A stretch of DNA of 64,000 nucleotides from contig JASCNZ010000007.1 in the NCBI GenBank assembly GCA_029959905.1, positions 1-64,000 of the forward strand, in the 5' to 3' direction. Position 1 is the first letter of the stretch, and each line of letters starts with the position of its first letter. Both the position numbers and the translations under genes were made by a program. Below the pieces are notes generated by a model. The model made no database searches. It was not told where the DNA came from and saw nothing but the letters and a program-made list of their open reading frames with translations. Origin of the DNA: Microbacteriaceae bacterium PS02344. Lineage in GTDB: Bacteria; Actinomycetota; Actinomycetes; Actinomycetales; Microbacteriaceae. Below are positions 25,160 through 33,486 of the stretch, piece after piece.

Positions 25160-25829
25160 CGTCGGCCGCCAATCGGTAGCCCGCGCCGCGGATCGTCTCG
25201 ATCGCCTCGCGGTCGAACGGCTTGTCGACCTTGCGGCGCAGGTGCCCCACGTACACCTCGACGATGTTGGGGTCGCCGTCGAAGTCGTCGTCCCACACGC
25301 CCTCGATGAGAGCGCGCTTCGACACGACCTGGCCGCGGTGGCGCATCAAGTGCTCGAGCACGGCGAACTCGCGGGCCGTGAGGGTGATCGGCGCGTCTCC
25401 GCGCCACACGCGATGCGCCGCGGGGTCGAGACGCAGGTCGCCGGCCTCGAGCACGGTCGGGCGCGCCACGGCGCCGCGCCGCACGAGGGCGCGCAGTCGT
25501 GCCACGAGGATCGCGAACGAGAAGGGCTTCGTGACGTAGTCGTCGGCGCCGCTCTCGAGTGCCTCGACCTGATCCCACTCGCCGTCCTTCGCGGTGAGCA
25601 TGAGCACCGGCGTCCAGTTCTCCTCGGCGCGCAGGGCCTCGCACACCTTCCACCCGCTCATGCCCGGCATCATCAGGTCGAGCACGATCGCGTCGTACCG
25701 GGTCTCGCGGGCGCGCCACAGTCCGTCGACGCCGTTGTGCGCCACGTCGACCGCGAAGCCCTCGGCCTCGAGCCCGCGGCGTACGGCGTCGGCGAGCCGC
25801 ACCTCGTCGTCGACCACCAGGATGCGCAT
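25152..25829 (-). CDS. OmpR/PhoB-family response regulator
   Basis: 225 aa from the ATG at 25829. Receiver: acidic DDE (about 8-10), phospho-acceptor Asp in IVLDLMMPGMSG (about 51), LTAKDG Thr, and YVTKPF Lys. The winged-helix effector domain ends IETIRGAGYRLA. The promoter region carries five phased CTGAAGCGCGG repeats, so it probably regulates itself. Operon with the kinase; the same repeat precedes the PepSY-like gene. Confidence 0.94.
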   Translation of the reverse strand: MRILVVDDEVRLADAVRRGLEAEGFAVDVAHNGVDGLWRARETRYDAIVLDLMMPGMSGWKVCEALRAEENWTPVLMLTAKDGEWDQVEALESGADDYVTKPFSFAILVARLRALVRRGAVARPTVLEAGDLRLDPAAHRVWRGDAPITLTAREFAVLEHLMRHRGQVVSKRALIEGVWDDDFDGDPNIVEVYVGHLRRKVDKPFDREAIETIRGAGYRLAADGG

Positions 25830-25835
25830 GCTCCC

Positions 25836-25907
25836 AGTGTGGCGCGTCAGGCCTGAAGCGCGGCTGAAGCGCGGCTGAAGCGCGGCTGAAGCGCGGCTGA
25901 GGCGCGG
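25836..25907 (-). promoter_or_regulatory. Five 11-bp operator repeats and leaderless -10 of the response regulator
   Basis: CTGAAGCGCGG repeated at 25853, 25864, 25875 and 25886, with a fifth copy (one mismatch) at 25897: exact 11-bp pitch, about one helical turn, as bound by OmpR-family dimers. On the minus strand the last CTTCAG is followed by 11 nt, CACACT (25841-25836), 6 nt and the ATG at 25829. Confidence 0.7.
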
Positions 25908-25960
25908 CGGAGGCGGCGGGTGCGGCGGGTGGTGCGGCGGACCCCGGCGCGACATCCCGC

Positions 25961-26096
25961 GAGACACCATCTCCGTCGTGAGACGTCGCGTCACGCGTGG
26001 TGTCTCACGCTCGTTCTGGTGTCTCGCCGTTCCGCGTGCGGCCGAGGCGGGGTCCCGGCTACGCGCTCGACGAGACACGACAGGAGATGGTGTCTC
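25961..26096. repeat. 19-nt-pitch palindromic element (GAGACAC core) with a second hairpin
   Basis: GAGACAC at 25961 and the variant GAGACGT at 25980 (pitch 19), then GTGTCTC at 26000 and 26019 (pitch 19). A further GAGACAC (26072-26078) pairs with GTGTCTC (26090-26096). GAGACACCATCTCC (25961-25974) also has an exact inverted copy at 26083-26096. It occupies the gap between the stop of the serine hydrolase gene and the regulator promoter; no gene there. Confidence 0.65.
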
Positions 26097-26105
26097 GGAG
26101 GCGGG

Positions 26106-27155
26106 TCAGGGCAGGGCGGCGAAGAAGGCGCGGCGCACGGCGGCGACGTCGGTGCCCTCGCGGGTCGGATGCACGCGGTTGAGCAGCAGCACGCCCACGG
26201 AACCCGCGCGGGAGACCGCGAACGCGGTGCCGGTGAAGCCGGTGTGGCCCACGGCATCCGCCCCGCCCATCCACGACCGGTCGCGCACCCGCAGGCCGAC
26301 CGCCTGCGCGTAGCCGTCGGCCGGTGCGGCGGGAGTGGTCATCAGACGGGTGCTCTCGCTCGACAGCACCCGCCCGTCCGCCCCGAGCCCGCCGTCGCGC
26401 ACCATGCGCGCGAGCGCCGCCACGTCGTGCACCGAACCGAACAGCCCGGCGTGCCCGGCGGGGCGGCCGAGGGCGTGGGCGAGCTCGTCATGCACCTCGC
26501 CGCGCACGAGACCGCGGTGCGGCTGCACCTCGGTCGCCGCCGTGCGGTCGACTTCGGGCGTCCAGGTGAGCGAGGTCGCGCCGAGCAGCGCGGCGACCTC
26601 GTCGACGAGTTCCGTCAGCGACCGGCCCGACACCCGTTCGAGCAGCTCGCCCGCCGCGATGAATCCGACGTCGGAGTATCGGTGCGCCGCACCGGGCTCG
26701 GCCAGCAGCGCGCTGCGCAGCACGACGGCCCGCAACTCCTCACCGCGCAAGCCCGTGCGCCAGGCACCGCCCTCGGCGGGAAGCCCCGACGTGTGGGTCA
26801 GCAGCTGGCGCAGCGTGATCGCCCCGGCGCGATCGCCGATCCCCACCGCGAGGGCGTCGGCGACGGGTGCGTCGAGGTCGACCGCGCCCGCGTCGACCAG
26901 GCGCAGAGCCGCGACGGTGGTGAAGATCTTCGTGAGCGATGCGAGGTCGAACAGGTGGTCGTCCGCGAGCGGCGTCGGGTCGTCGTCGGCCGGCGTACCG
27001 AAGACCTGCAGGTCTGCGGCATCCGCCCCGCCGTCCGCGCGAGCACCCGCCGGAGCATCCGCCCCGCCGTCCGCGCGAGCACCCGCCGGAGCAGCCGCCC
27101 CGCCCGCGCGCTCGACGAGCGATGCCCACGCCGACCCCGGCGCCCCGTTCACCAT
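26106..27155 (-). CDS. Beta-lactamase-family serine hydrolase, AmiE (YbbE)-like
   Basis: 349 aa. Catalytic SxxK is SLTK (Ser73, Lys76), followed by the YSD motif in AHRYSDVG (about 165) and an HTGF near the C-terminus in place of KTG. No signal peptide, so cytoplasmic. The N-terminus carries a 12-residue duplication (PAGARADGGADA twice). It is the last gene of a sugar ABC operon divergent from an RpiR regulator and NamZ. In Bacillus subtilis the related YbbE/AmiE removes stem peptides from MurNAc beside namZ, murR and a transporter; the same role is inferred here. Confidence 0.75.
   Translation of the reverse strand: MVNGAPGSAWASLVERAGGAAAPAGARADGGADAPAGARADGGADAADLQVFGTPADDDPTPLADDHLFDLASLTKIFTTVAALRLVDAGAVDLDAPVADALAVGIGDRAGAITLRQLLTHTSGLPAEGGAWRTGLRGEELRAVVLRSALLAEPGAAHRYSDVGFIAAGELLERVSGRSLTELVDEVAALLGATSLTWTPEVDRTAATEVQPHRGLVRGEVHDELAHALGRPAGHAGLFGSVHDVAALARMVRDGGLGADGRVLSSESTRLMTTPAAPADGYAQAVGLRVRDRSWMGGADAVGHTGFTGTAFAVSRAGSVGVLLLNRVHPTREGTDVAAVRRAFFAALP
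27019..27090 (-). repeat. 36-bp in-frame tandem duplication
   Basis: Two identical 36-bp units (27019-27054 and 27055-27090) inside the serine hydrolase gene encode the doubled PAGARADGGADA. A partial third copy follows. Copy number may vary between strains. Confidence 0.85.
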
Positions 27156-27162
27156 GCGCGGC

Positions 27163-28080
27163 TCACTTGCTCATGCCGGAGGTGAGTCCGTTGATGATCT
27201 GCTTCGTCGCGAGCAGGAACAGCACCACCAGCGGGATCGTCGCGATCGTCAGACCGGCGAACAACTGCGGCCAGTCGGTCGAGTACTCGCCGAAGAAGCG
27301 GGTCAGACCCACGGGCAGCGTGTACGAGTCGCGGTCGCGCAACAGGATCAGCGGGTAGAAGAAGTCGTTCCACACCGGCACGAACCGGAACACGATGACC
27401 GTGGCGAGGGCCGGCCGCACGAGCGGCAGGAGGATCTGCACGAAGGTGCGGAAGGGGCCGGCGCCGTCGATGCGGGCCGCCTCTTCGAGCTCGATCGGCA
27501 GCGCGCGGAAGAACACCGTGAGCACGAACGTCGTGAACGGGATGCCGAGGGCGCCGTACACGAGGATCAGGCTGAACACGTTGCTGGTCATGCGCAGCGA
27601 GTCGAGCAGGTAGAACAGCGGCAGGATCGCCAGGTGCACCGGCAGCATCAGCCCCGACAGGAACACCGCTTCGACACCGCGGAAGAACTTCGCCCGCGCC
27701 CGGGCGAACGCGTAGGCGGCGAGCACCGACACCACGGTCGTCACGATGACCGACCCGACGGTGACGGTGATCGAGTTGATGAAGTAGGTGTCGAAGGATG
27801 CCGTGATCCACGCGTTCTGGAAGCTGGTGAACGTGGGCTGCAGGGGCAGGCCGAGGGGTTCGGTCGCGATCTGCTGCTGGGTGCGCAGCGAGTTGTTGAC
27901 CATGAGCAGCAGCGGGCCGATCGCGATGATCGCGTAGCCCCAGAGGAACACGTTGGCGAGCAGGCGCCCGATGAACGGGGTGTCGTTCGTGCGGCTGGTG
28001 CGGCGGCGCGGGGCGGACGACCGGCCCGAGACGATGGCCTCGGTGGTCGGCTCCGGGCGGGCTTCGGTGGCGGTGCTCAT
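27163..28080 (-). CDS. Carbohydrate ABC transporter permease, MalG type
   Basis: 305 aa from the ATG at 28080. Six membrane segments after a ~45-residue polar N-terminus; EAA loop LPIELEEAARIDGAGPFRTF (about 205-224). Starts one base inside the stop of the first permease. With the neighbouring permease and lipoprotein it forms a sugar importer without its own ATPase; these use a shared MsiK-like ATPase encoded elsewhere. Context suggests MurNAc or muropeptide import. Confidence 0.93.
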   Translation of the reverse strand: MSTATEARPEPTTEAIVSGRSSAPRRRTSRTNDTPFIGRLLANVFLWGYAIIAIGPLLLMVNNSLRTQQQIATEPLGLPLQPTFTSFQNAWITASFDTYFINSITVTVGSVIVTTVVSVLAAYAFARARAKFFRGVEAVFLSGLMLPVHLAILPLFYLLDSLRMTSNVFSLILVYGALGIPFTTFVLTVFFRALPIELEEAARIDGAGPFRTFVQILLPLVRPALATVIVFRFVPVWNDFFYPLILLRDRDSYTLPVGLTRFFGEYSTDWPQLFAGLTIATIPLVVLFLLATKQIINGLTSGMSK

Positions 28081-29039
28081 CAGAACAGCTTCCGTTCGGC
28101 TCGGCGCATGGTCGACGTGATGACGACCGAGATCACCATGATGAAGATGAACAGCACGGTCGCGAGCGCCGAGGAGACGCCGATGGAGTTCGGGTTCCCC
28201 GACTCGAAGGCCGTGCGATAGAAGAGGAGCATCATCACGTCGGTCGATCCGGCGGGGGCTCCGTTCGATCCGGCGAGGGCGAACGGGATCGCCATCGCCT
28301 CCATGCTGCCGATGAAGGTGAGCACAGTGATGATGCCGATCGTCGGGGTGAGCATCGGCAGCGTGATGTAGCGGAAGCGCTTGCCGGCGGTGGCGCCGTC
28401 GAGGGCCGCCGCCTCTTCGATCTCCTCGGGGATGCCGCCGAGGGCCGCCCCGTAGAGCAGGATCGGGAAGCCGATCCACTGCCATGCGCTGACGAGCACG
28501 ATCACCCAGATCGCGAGCTTCGGGTCGCCGAGCCACGGGAGGGCGAGACCTTCGAGACCCGCGCCGCGCAGGATCGCGTTGACGGGTCCGAACAGCGGCG
28601 ACAACATGAGCGACCACAGGTAGCCGATCACCATCGGGCTGACCAGGTACGGCAGGGCGAAGATCGTCTGGAAGAAGCGCTTGGTGCGCTTGCGGCGGTG
28701 CAGCAGGGTCGCGATGCCGAGCCCGAGCGAGTTCTGGAAGACGACGGCGCCGGCGAAGAGCAGCAGGTTGTGGCCGAACGCGTTCCACAGCTCCGAGGCG
28801 TACGGCTCGGTGGTGAGCAGGGTGATGTAGTTGCCGATGCCGGCGAACCCGCCCTGCTTCGTGCCCTGCCAGTCGAACAGCGAGTAGCTGAGCGCGGCGA
28901 GCATGGGGTAGAGGATCAGCACTGCGAAGAGCACGGCGGCGGGCAGCACGAAGAGCATCGCGGTGGGGGTGGTGAGGGCGATGCCGGTGCGGGTGCGCCG
29001 ATTCGGCGTCGTGCGCCGCAGGGGGAGGGTCAGGGCCAT
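28080..29039 (-). CDS. Carbohydrate ABC transporter permease, MalF type
   Basis: 319 aa. Six membrane segments, the first about residues 27-50; EAA loop IPEEIEEAAALDGATAGKRF (about 215-234). Between the binding-protein gene and the MalG-type permease in one operon. Confidence 0.93.
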   Translation of the reverse strand: MALTLPLRRTTPNRRTRTGIALTTPTAMLFVLPAAVLFAVLILYPMLAALSYSLFDWQGTKQGGFAGIGNYITLLTTEPYASELWNAFGHNLLLFAGAVVFQNSLGLGIATLLHRRKRTKRFFQTIFALPYLVSPMVIGYLWSLMLSPLFGPVNAILRGAGLEGLALPWLGDPKLAIWVIVLVSAWQWIGFPILLYGAALGGIPEEIEEAAALDGATAGKRFRYITLPMLTPTIGIITVLTFIGSMEAMAIPFALAGSNGAPAGSTDVMMLLFYRTAFESGNPNSIGVSSALATVLFIFIMVISVVITSTMRRAERKLF

Positions 29040-29094
29040 GATGAGTCTTTCGCTCCGCGAGGGGGCGCCGCGGACGGCGCCCCCTCGGTTCGGA

Positions 29095-30381
29095 TCAGGA
29101 TCCCGGGGTGAACCAGGTGGAGACGCCGGACTGCAGGTCGGCGCCCAGCTGCTCGGCCGTCTTGCTTCCGAGGAACATCGCCTGGATGTCCGGGCCGAGC
29201 ACGGCGGTGCCGGTCGGGTCGCCGTAGCGGAAGTCGACGAGCAGCAGGTACGGCGCGGGGTTCTCGGTGTACGCCTCGTTCATCTCCTGCATGAGCGGGT
29301 CGGAGTACTCGACGCCGGGGAGGGCCGAGAACTGGTCGACCTCGTCGGCGACGAGCTGACCGAACTCCTTCGTGGTCATCCAGTTCAGCAGCTCGGTCGC
29401 GGCCTCCTGCTGGTCGCTGGCGGCGTTGATGCCGAAGCTGCCGTCGGCGTAGCCCGGGGTCACGGCGTGGTCGAGCGCGCTGCCCGGTGCCGGCGGCACC
29501 TCGTAGACGCCCCACTCGGTGTCGGGCGCCGAGCTCTGGAACGTGGGCAGGTCGAACGAGCCGCCGGGCCACTGCGCGGCCTGACCCGACGTGAACTGCA
29601 GCACGGCATCCGCGACCGCGATGGCGCTGACGTCCTTGTCGAGGTACTTCTGCATGTCCTTGACGGTCTGCAGCGAGGCGACGTAGGCGGGGTCGGTGAA
29701 GTCGACGTCGCCGGCGAGCACCTTCTCCTCGAACTCCGAGCCGCCGTACTGGGCCGAGCCGACGATGTCGTGGAACATCGGCAGCACCCAGTCCTCGCGG
29801 GCGCCGAGGGCCATCGGCGTGACGCCCTCGTCGAGCAGGGTCTCCTGCAGATCGATGAACTCGTCCCAGTCGGTGGGCTCTTCGAGGCCCATCTCGTCGA
29901 ACATCGTCTTGTTGTAGAACATCTGCATCGTCTGGTACGCGAAGGGTACGCCGTAGGTCTTGCCGTCGTCCTTGCCCTGCGCGGCGCGCAGTACCGTGGG
30001 GTCGTACTGGTCGAGCCCGTCGACGATGTCGTCGATCGGCACGAGCTGCTCCGACTGGATGGCGGGCTGGATGCCGCCGTAGGCGCGCAGCATGGCGATG
30101 TCGGGTCCGTCGCTGCCTTCGAGTCCGGTGGCGAGGATCTGGTTGTACTCGGTGGGCTGGTAGCCCTCGAACTCGACCGTCACACCGGGGTGCGACTCCT
30201 CGTACTTGTCGAACACGGCCTCCCACTTGGGAGACGAGGATGCCTGCCACGACCAGACCTTGAGGGTGACGTTCTCGGCGTCGCCCTCCCCGCTGGAAGC
30301 GGAGGGCGCACAGCCGGCGACGGCGAGCCCCGTGACGAGCAGACCCGCGGTGAAGACGAGTCGGGTGGTGCGGTGTCGCAT
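29095..30381 (-). CDS. Sugar-binding lipoprotein of ABC importer
   Basis: 428 aa. Lipoprotein signal with lipobox AVAG-C (Cys24). Family 1 solute-binding fold: VTLKVWSWQASSSPKWEAVF at the start of the mature part, YGVPFAYQTMQMFYNKTMFD in the hinge region, and the usual C-terminal helices. It captures the sugar for the two permeases. First gene of the minus-strand operon, divergent from the RpiR regulator. Confidence 0.92.
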   Translation of the reverse strand: MRHRTTRLVFTAGLLVTGLAVAGCAPSASSGEGDAENVTLKVWSWQASSSPKWEAVFDKYEESHPGVTVEFEGYQPTEYNQILATGLEGSDGPDIAMLRAYGGIQPAIQSEQLVPIDDIVDGLDQYDPTVLRAAQGKDDGKTYGVPFAYQTMQMFYNKTMFDEMGLEEPTDWDEFIDLQETLLDEGVTPMALGAREDWVLPMFHDIVGSAQYGGSEFEEKVLAGDVDFTDPAYVASLQTVKDMQKYLDKDVSAIAVADAVLQFTSGQAAQWPGGSFDLPTFQSSAPDTEWGVYEVPPAPGSALDHAVTPGYADGSFGINAASDQQEAATELLNWMTTKEFGQLVADEVDQFSALPGVEYSDPLMQEMNEAYTENPAPYLLLVDFRYGDPTGTAVLGPDIQAMFLGSKTAEQLGADLQSGVSTWFTPGS

Positions 30382-30479
30382 GAGAATTCCTCTCGGACGT
30401 CGGTGTCGGGATAGGCGTGGCAGTCGGATGCCGGGGCCTTCATGCCACTTTGGGCAAAGAGTTACAGAAACTCAAGAGC

Positions 30480-30497
30480 TTTTCGAAAATTCCTTTC
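30480..30497. promoter_or_regulatory. Probable RpiR/MurR operator
   Basis: Overlapping dyads TTTTCGAAAA (30480-30489) and GAAA-N5-TTTC (30485-30497) in the unusually AT-rich divergent gap 30382-30529 between the sugar importer and the RpiR gene. RpiR regulators bind such GAAA/TTTC dyads. Placement would allow control of both transcripts. Confidence 0.5.
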
Positions 30498-30529
30498 ACT
30501 AATTGATTCGATTCTGCAATCCTGTTCGC

Positions 30530-31396
30530 GTGACCCTCAGTGCGATGACCGCCATCCACCAGCGCCTGTCGGCGCTCACCCCCACCGAGCGCCGCATCGC
30601 CACCCATGTGCTCGACGATCCGCAGAGCGCGGTCGACAACTCCATCACCCAGCTCGCCGCCGCCTGCGGCACCTCGGTCGCCAGCATCGCCCGCTTCACG
30701 CAGAGCCTGGGGTTCCAGGGGTACCCCGAGATGCGGCTCGCCCTCGCCACCGAACTCGACCGCCGGGCATCCGATCGGGAACGGTTCCAGGTCTCCGAGA
30801 CCGACGTCAGCCGCCACGACGACGCACTCACCACCGTGCGCAAGATCGCTTTCGCCGAAGCATCCGCCATCGAACGCACCGCGCAGCAGATCGACATCGA
30901 CGTGCTCGAACGCTGCGTCGCCGCCGTGCGCGGCGCTCGCCGCATCGACATCTACGGCACCGCGTCGAGCGGGCTCGCCGCCCACGACCTCGAACAGAAG
31001 CTGCACCGCGCCGGACTCGTCGCCCAGGCCCGCACCGACCTGCACCTCGCGCTCACCGGGGCCGCGCTGCTCGACGTGCGCGACGTCGCGATCGCCATCT
31101 CGCATTCCGGTCGCACGCTCGAGATCGTGCAGTCCGCGCAGGTCGCCGCGCGCGCCGGCGCCACGACCATCGCGATCACCAACAATCCCCGCTCACCGCT
31201 CGCGCGGGTGTGCGAGCTCGTGCTGGTGACCGCCGTGTCGGAGTCGACCTTCCGCTCGGGGGCCATGGCCAGCCGCATCGCGCAGCTCGCGGTGCTCGAC
31301 TTCGTGTTCACACGCATCGCGCAAGCCGACTACGACACCATCTCCGACAACCTCCAGCGCACCTTCAACGCCGTCACCGACCACAGAATCGACTGA
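30530..31396 (+). CDS. RpiR-family (MurR-like) transcriptional regulator
   Basis: 288 aa from the GTG at 30530; ATG at 30545 or 30503 are alternatives and none has a clear ribosome site. N-terminal HTH_6 (LTPTERRIATHVLDDP ... SVASIARFTQSLGFQGYPEMR), C-terminal SIS sugar-phosphate domain with DIYGTASSG and ISHSGRTLEIV. MurR of this family senses MurNAc 6-phosphate. It is divergent from the ABC importer and followed 4 nt later by namZ. Confidence 0.9.
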   Translation: MTLSAMTAIHQRLSALTPTERRIATHVLDDPQSAVDNSITQLAAACGTSVASIARFTQSLGFQGYPEMRLALATELDRRASDRERFQVSETDVSRHDDALTTVRKIAFAEASAIERTAQQIDIDVLERCVAAVRGARRIDIYGTASSGLAAHDLEQKLHRAGLVAQARTDLHLALTGAALLDVRDVAIAISHSGRTLEIVQSAQVAARAGATTIAITNNPRSPLARVCELVLVTAVSESTFRSGAMASRIAQLAVLDFVFTRIAQADYDTISDNLQRTFNAVTDHRID

Positions 31397-31400
31397 TCCC

Positions 31401-32582
31401 ATGGCCCCGCTGCACCTCGGCATCGACCGTCTCATCGACCGCGACATCCGCCCCGATCTGCTCTCCCGACTCACATCGGGGAGGATCGGGATGCTCACGA
31501 ACGACCTGGCCCTGACCTCCGATCTCGTGCGGGGTCGGCAGACGCTCGCCGCGTCGGGATGGGAGTTCGCCCTGCTGTTCGGCCCCGAGCACGGCCTGAG
31601 CGGGCGGGCGCGCGAGGGCGAGCACGTCGGCGATCTCACCGATCCCGTGACGGGAGTCGCGGTGCGCAGCCTCTACGGCGACGCCGTGCGCCCCGCGGCC
31701 GCCGACCTCGACGGACTCGACGCCGTGCTCGTCGACCTGCCCGACGTGGGCGCGCGTTTCTACACCTACATCTGGACCATGAGTCATCTGCTCGAGGCCT
31801 GCGCCGACGCGGGCGTCGCGGTGGTGGTGCTCGACCGCCCCAACCCGCTCGGCGGGCGGCTCGACAGGGCCGAGGGGCCGATGCTCGACGAGGGGGGTCA
31901 GTCGCTCGTCGGCCGGTGGACCATGCCCATCCGCCACGGCCTGACCATCGGCGAACTCGCCCGCCACTGGGTGCGCACGCGACGGATCGACGTCGAGCTG
32001 GAGGTCGTCGAGGTCGCCGGGCTCACCCGCGACCGGGCGATCGGCGGGGGAGAGGGCACGTGGATGCCGCCCTCCCCGAACCTCCCCAGCCCCACGACCA
32101 CCCTGCTCTATCCGGGCACGTGCCTCGCCGAGGGCGTGAACGTCTCGGAGGGCCGCAGCACCGCCGTGCCCTTCCGCGTGGTCGCTGCCCCCTTCATCGA
32201 CGGGGAGCGCTACGCCGCGGCCGTCAATGCCGCCGGGCTGCCGGGCCTCGCGGCGGTGCCCTACGGTTTCACGCCGCTGGTGCGCGACCACGCGGGCGAG
32301 GCGTGCGAGGGCGTCATCCTGCACGTGACGGATGCCGAGGCGCTGCGCCCCGTACACGCCGGAGTGCGTCTGCTCTCGCTTGTCGAAGAGCTGCATCCGG
32401 GTGCCCTCGTCGAGCGCTCCCTCGTGCCGATGCCGGGCGAGTCGGACTGGAGCCCGCTCGAGAAGCTGTTCGGCGTGCGCGGGGCGTTCGCGCAGATCAC
32501 GGGTGGCGAGTGGGACGACCCGGCGCGCCTGGCCGTGCCCGACTGGCCCGCCGCGGTCGCCCCCGACCTGCTCTACGCCTGA
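31401..32582 (+). CDS. namZ: Exo-beta-N-acetylmuramidase NamZ (DUF1343)
   Basis: 393 aa, normal length. Family landmarks: GRIGMLTND, LFGPEHGLSG, LVDLPDVGARFYTYIWTM, VLDRPNPLGG, IRHGLTIGELA, YPGTCLAEGVNVSEGRSTAVPF. NamZ of Bacillus subtilis (YbbC) removes terminal MurNAc from peptidoglycan fragments. No signal peptide here, so it may act on imported disaccharides in the cytoplasm. Directly downstream of the RpiR regulator. Confidence 0.88.
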   Translation: MAPLHLGIDRLIDRDIRPDLLSRLTSGRIGMLTNDLALTSDLVRGRQTLAASGWEFALLFGPEHGLSGRAREGEHVGDLTDPVTGVAVRSLYGDAVRPAAADLDGLDAVLVDLPDVGARFYTYIWTMSHLLEACADAGVAVVVLDRPNPLGGRLDRAEGPMLDEGGQSLVGRWTMPIRHGLTIGELARHWVRTRRIDVELEVVEVAGLTRDRAIGGGEGTWMPPSPNLPSPTTTLLYPGTCLAEGVNVSEGRSTAVPFRVVAAPFIDGERYAAAVNAAGLPGLAAVPYGFTPLVRDHAGEACEGVILHVTDAEALRPVHAGVRLLSLVEELHPGALVERSLVPMPGESDWSPLEKLFGVRGAFAQITGGEWDDPARLAVPDWPAAVAPDLLYA

Positions 32583-33340
32583 GGAGCCTGAGGTGCCTGA
32601 GGTGCCTGAGGTGCTTGAGGTGCCTGAGGAGCCTGCGGCACCTGCGGTGCTTCGTAAGCGCGCGAGAGTTCGCGCACCAGACGCACGGCGAGCTGTGCCG
32701 CCCCCAGAGTGAAGAGCGAGCTGACGATCCCCAGGTAGGTGGCGGTGCGGAGACCCTCGAGGGTGGCGGCGTTGTTCGTCATCTGGTTCGCGATCGCGCC
32801 CAATACAGCGGCGAGAATCCAGCACATCCACCACTGAACCTGCCAACGCGGGCGTTCGCGACCCGCCGCCCGCCACAGGTCGGAGATGTCCTGGTACGGG
32901 AACCAGAAGGAGATCACCGGGATGATCCACCCCCACACGTGCCATCCGGGGCCGCGTCGCGTGCGGCCGAGAGCCAGGGTCGCGAGGCGGTGCTGCCAGA
33001 TCAGCCAGAACACCGCCGTGGTGAGGCCGCAGAGGGCCAGGAGGATGGTCACCGCCAAGACCGCGGCGTCGTACAGGGAGGATGACGCGATGGCCCCGCT
33101 GTCGCCGTCCATCACGGCCGAGATGACCGAGAGGCCGTACATGTCGACGGCGATGCTCGCGATCGTGAAGCCGACGGTCGTGTAGAGCAGCGCCCGCACG
33201 ATCAGCGGCAGGCGGCCGACCGGCTTGCCCTTCGCTGCCTCGACCGTGGGCTGCACCCACTGCGTTCCGTCCCACCACCACGACGCGGCGGAGCCGTCGG
33301 GCGCGGGGTACCAGCCCGGCTGCTGCACGGGTGAAGTCAT
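32573..33340 (-). CDS. DUF2510/DUF4328 membrane protein
   Basis: 255 aa from the ATG at 33340. N-terminal DUF2510 module ([20 protein letters not shown], residues 8-27), then four to five membrane segments of DUF4328 type ([41 protein letters not shown]). The C-terminus is a PQA repeat. Stop overlaps the convergent namZ stop by 10 nt. Function unknown. Confidence 0.85.
   Translation of the reverse strand: MTSPVQQPGWYPAPDGSAASWWWDGTQWVQPTVEAAKGKPVGRLPLIVRALLYTTVGFTIASIAVDMYGLSVISAVMDGDSGAIASSSLYDAAVLAVTILLALCGLTTAVFWLIWQHRLATLALGRTRRGPGWHVWGWIIPVISFWFPYQDISDLWRAAGRERPRWQVQWWMCWILAAVLGAIANQMTNNAATLEGLRTATYLGIVSSLFTLGAAQLAVRLVRELSRAYEAPQVPQAPQAPQAPQAPQAPQAPQA
32581..32652 (-). repeat. 9-bp tandem repeat encoding PQA tail
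   Basis: Eight 9-bp units (GAGGTGCCT and variants) encode the APQ/PQA tail of the DUF4328 protein. It lies at the very junction with the convergent namZ gene. Confidence 0.85.
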
Positions 33341-33486
33341 CGTTCGTCTCCGATCGTCGAAGGCTCGCTCGTCGAACCCACCGGAGAGCAAGACGGGGAA
33401 GCGCCCGGAATCGGTCGTGCGTGGCGTCGGTGGCCCGCCGCGTCAAGCCCCTGCGGGTGCGGCATCCGCTCGGCCAGGGTGACCGC

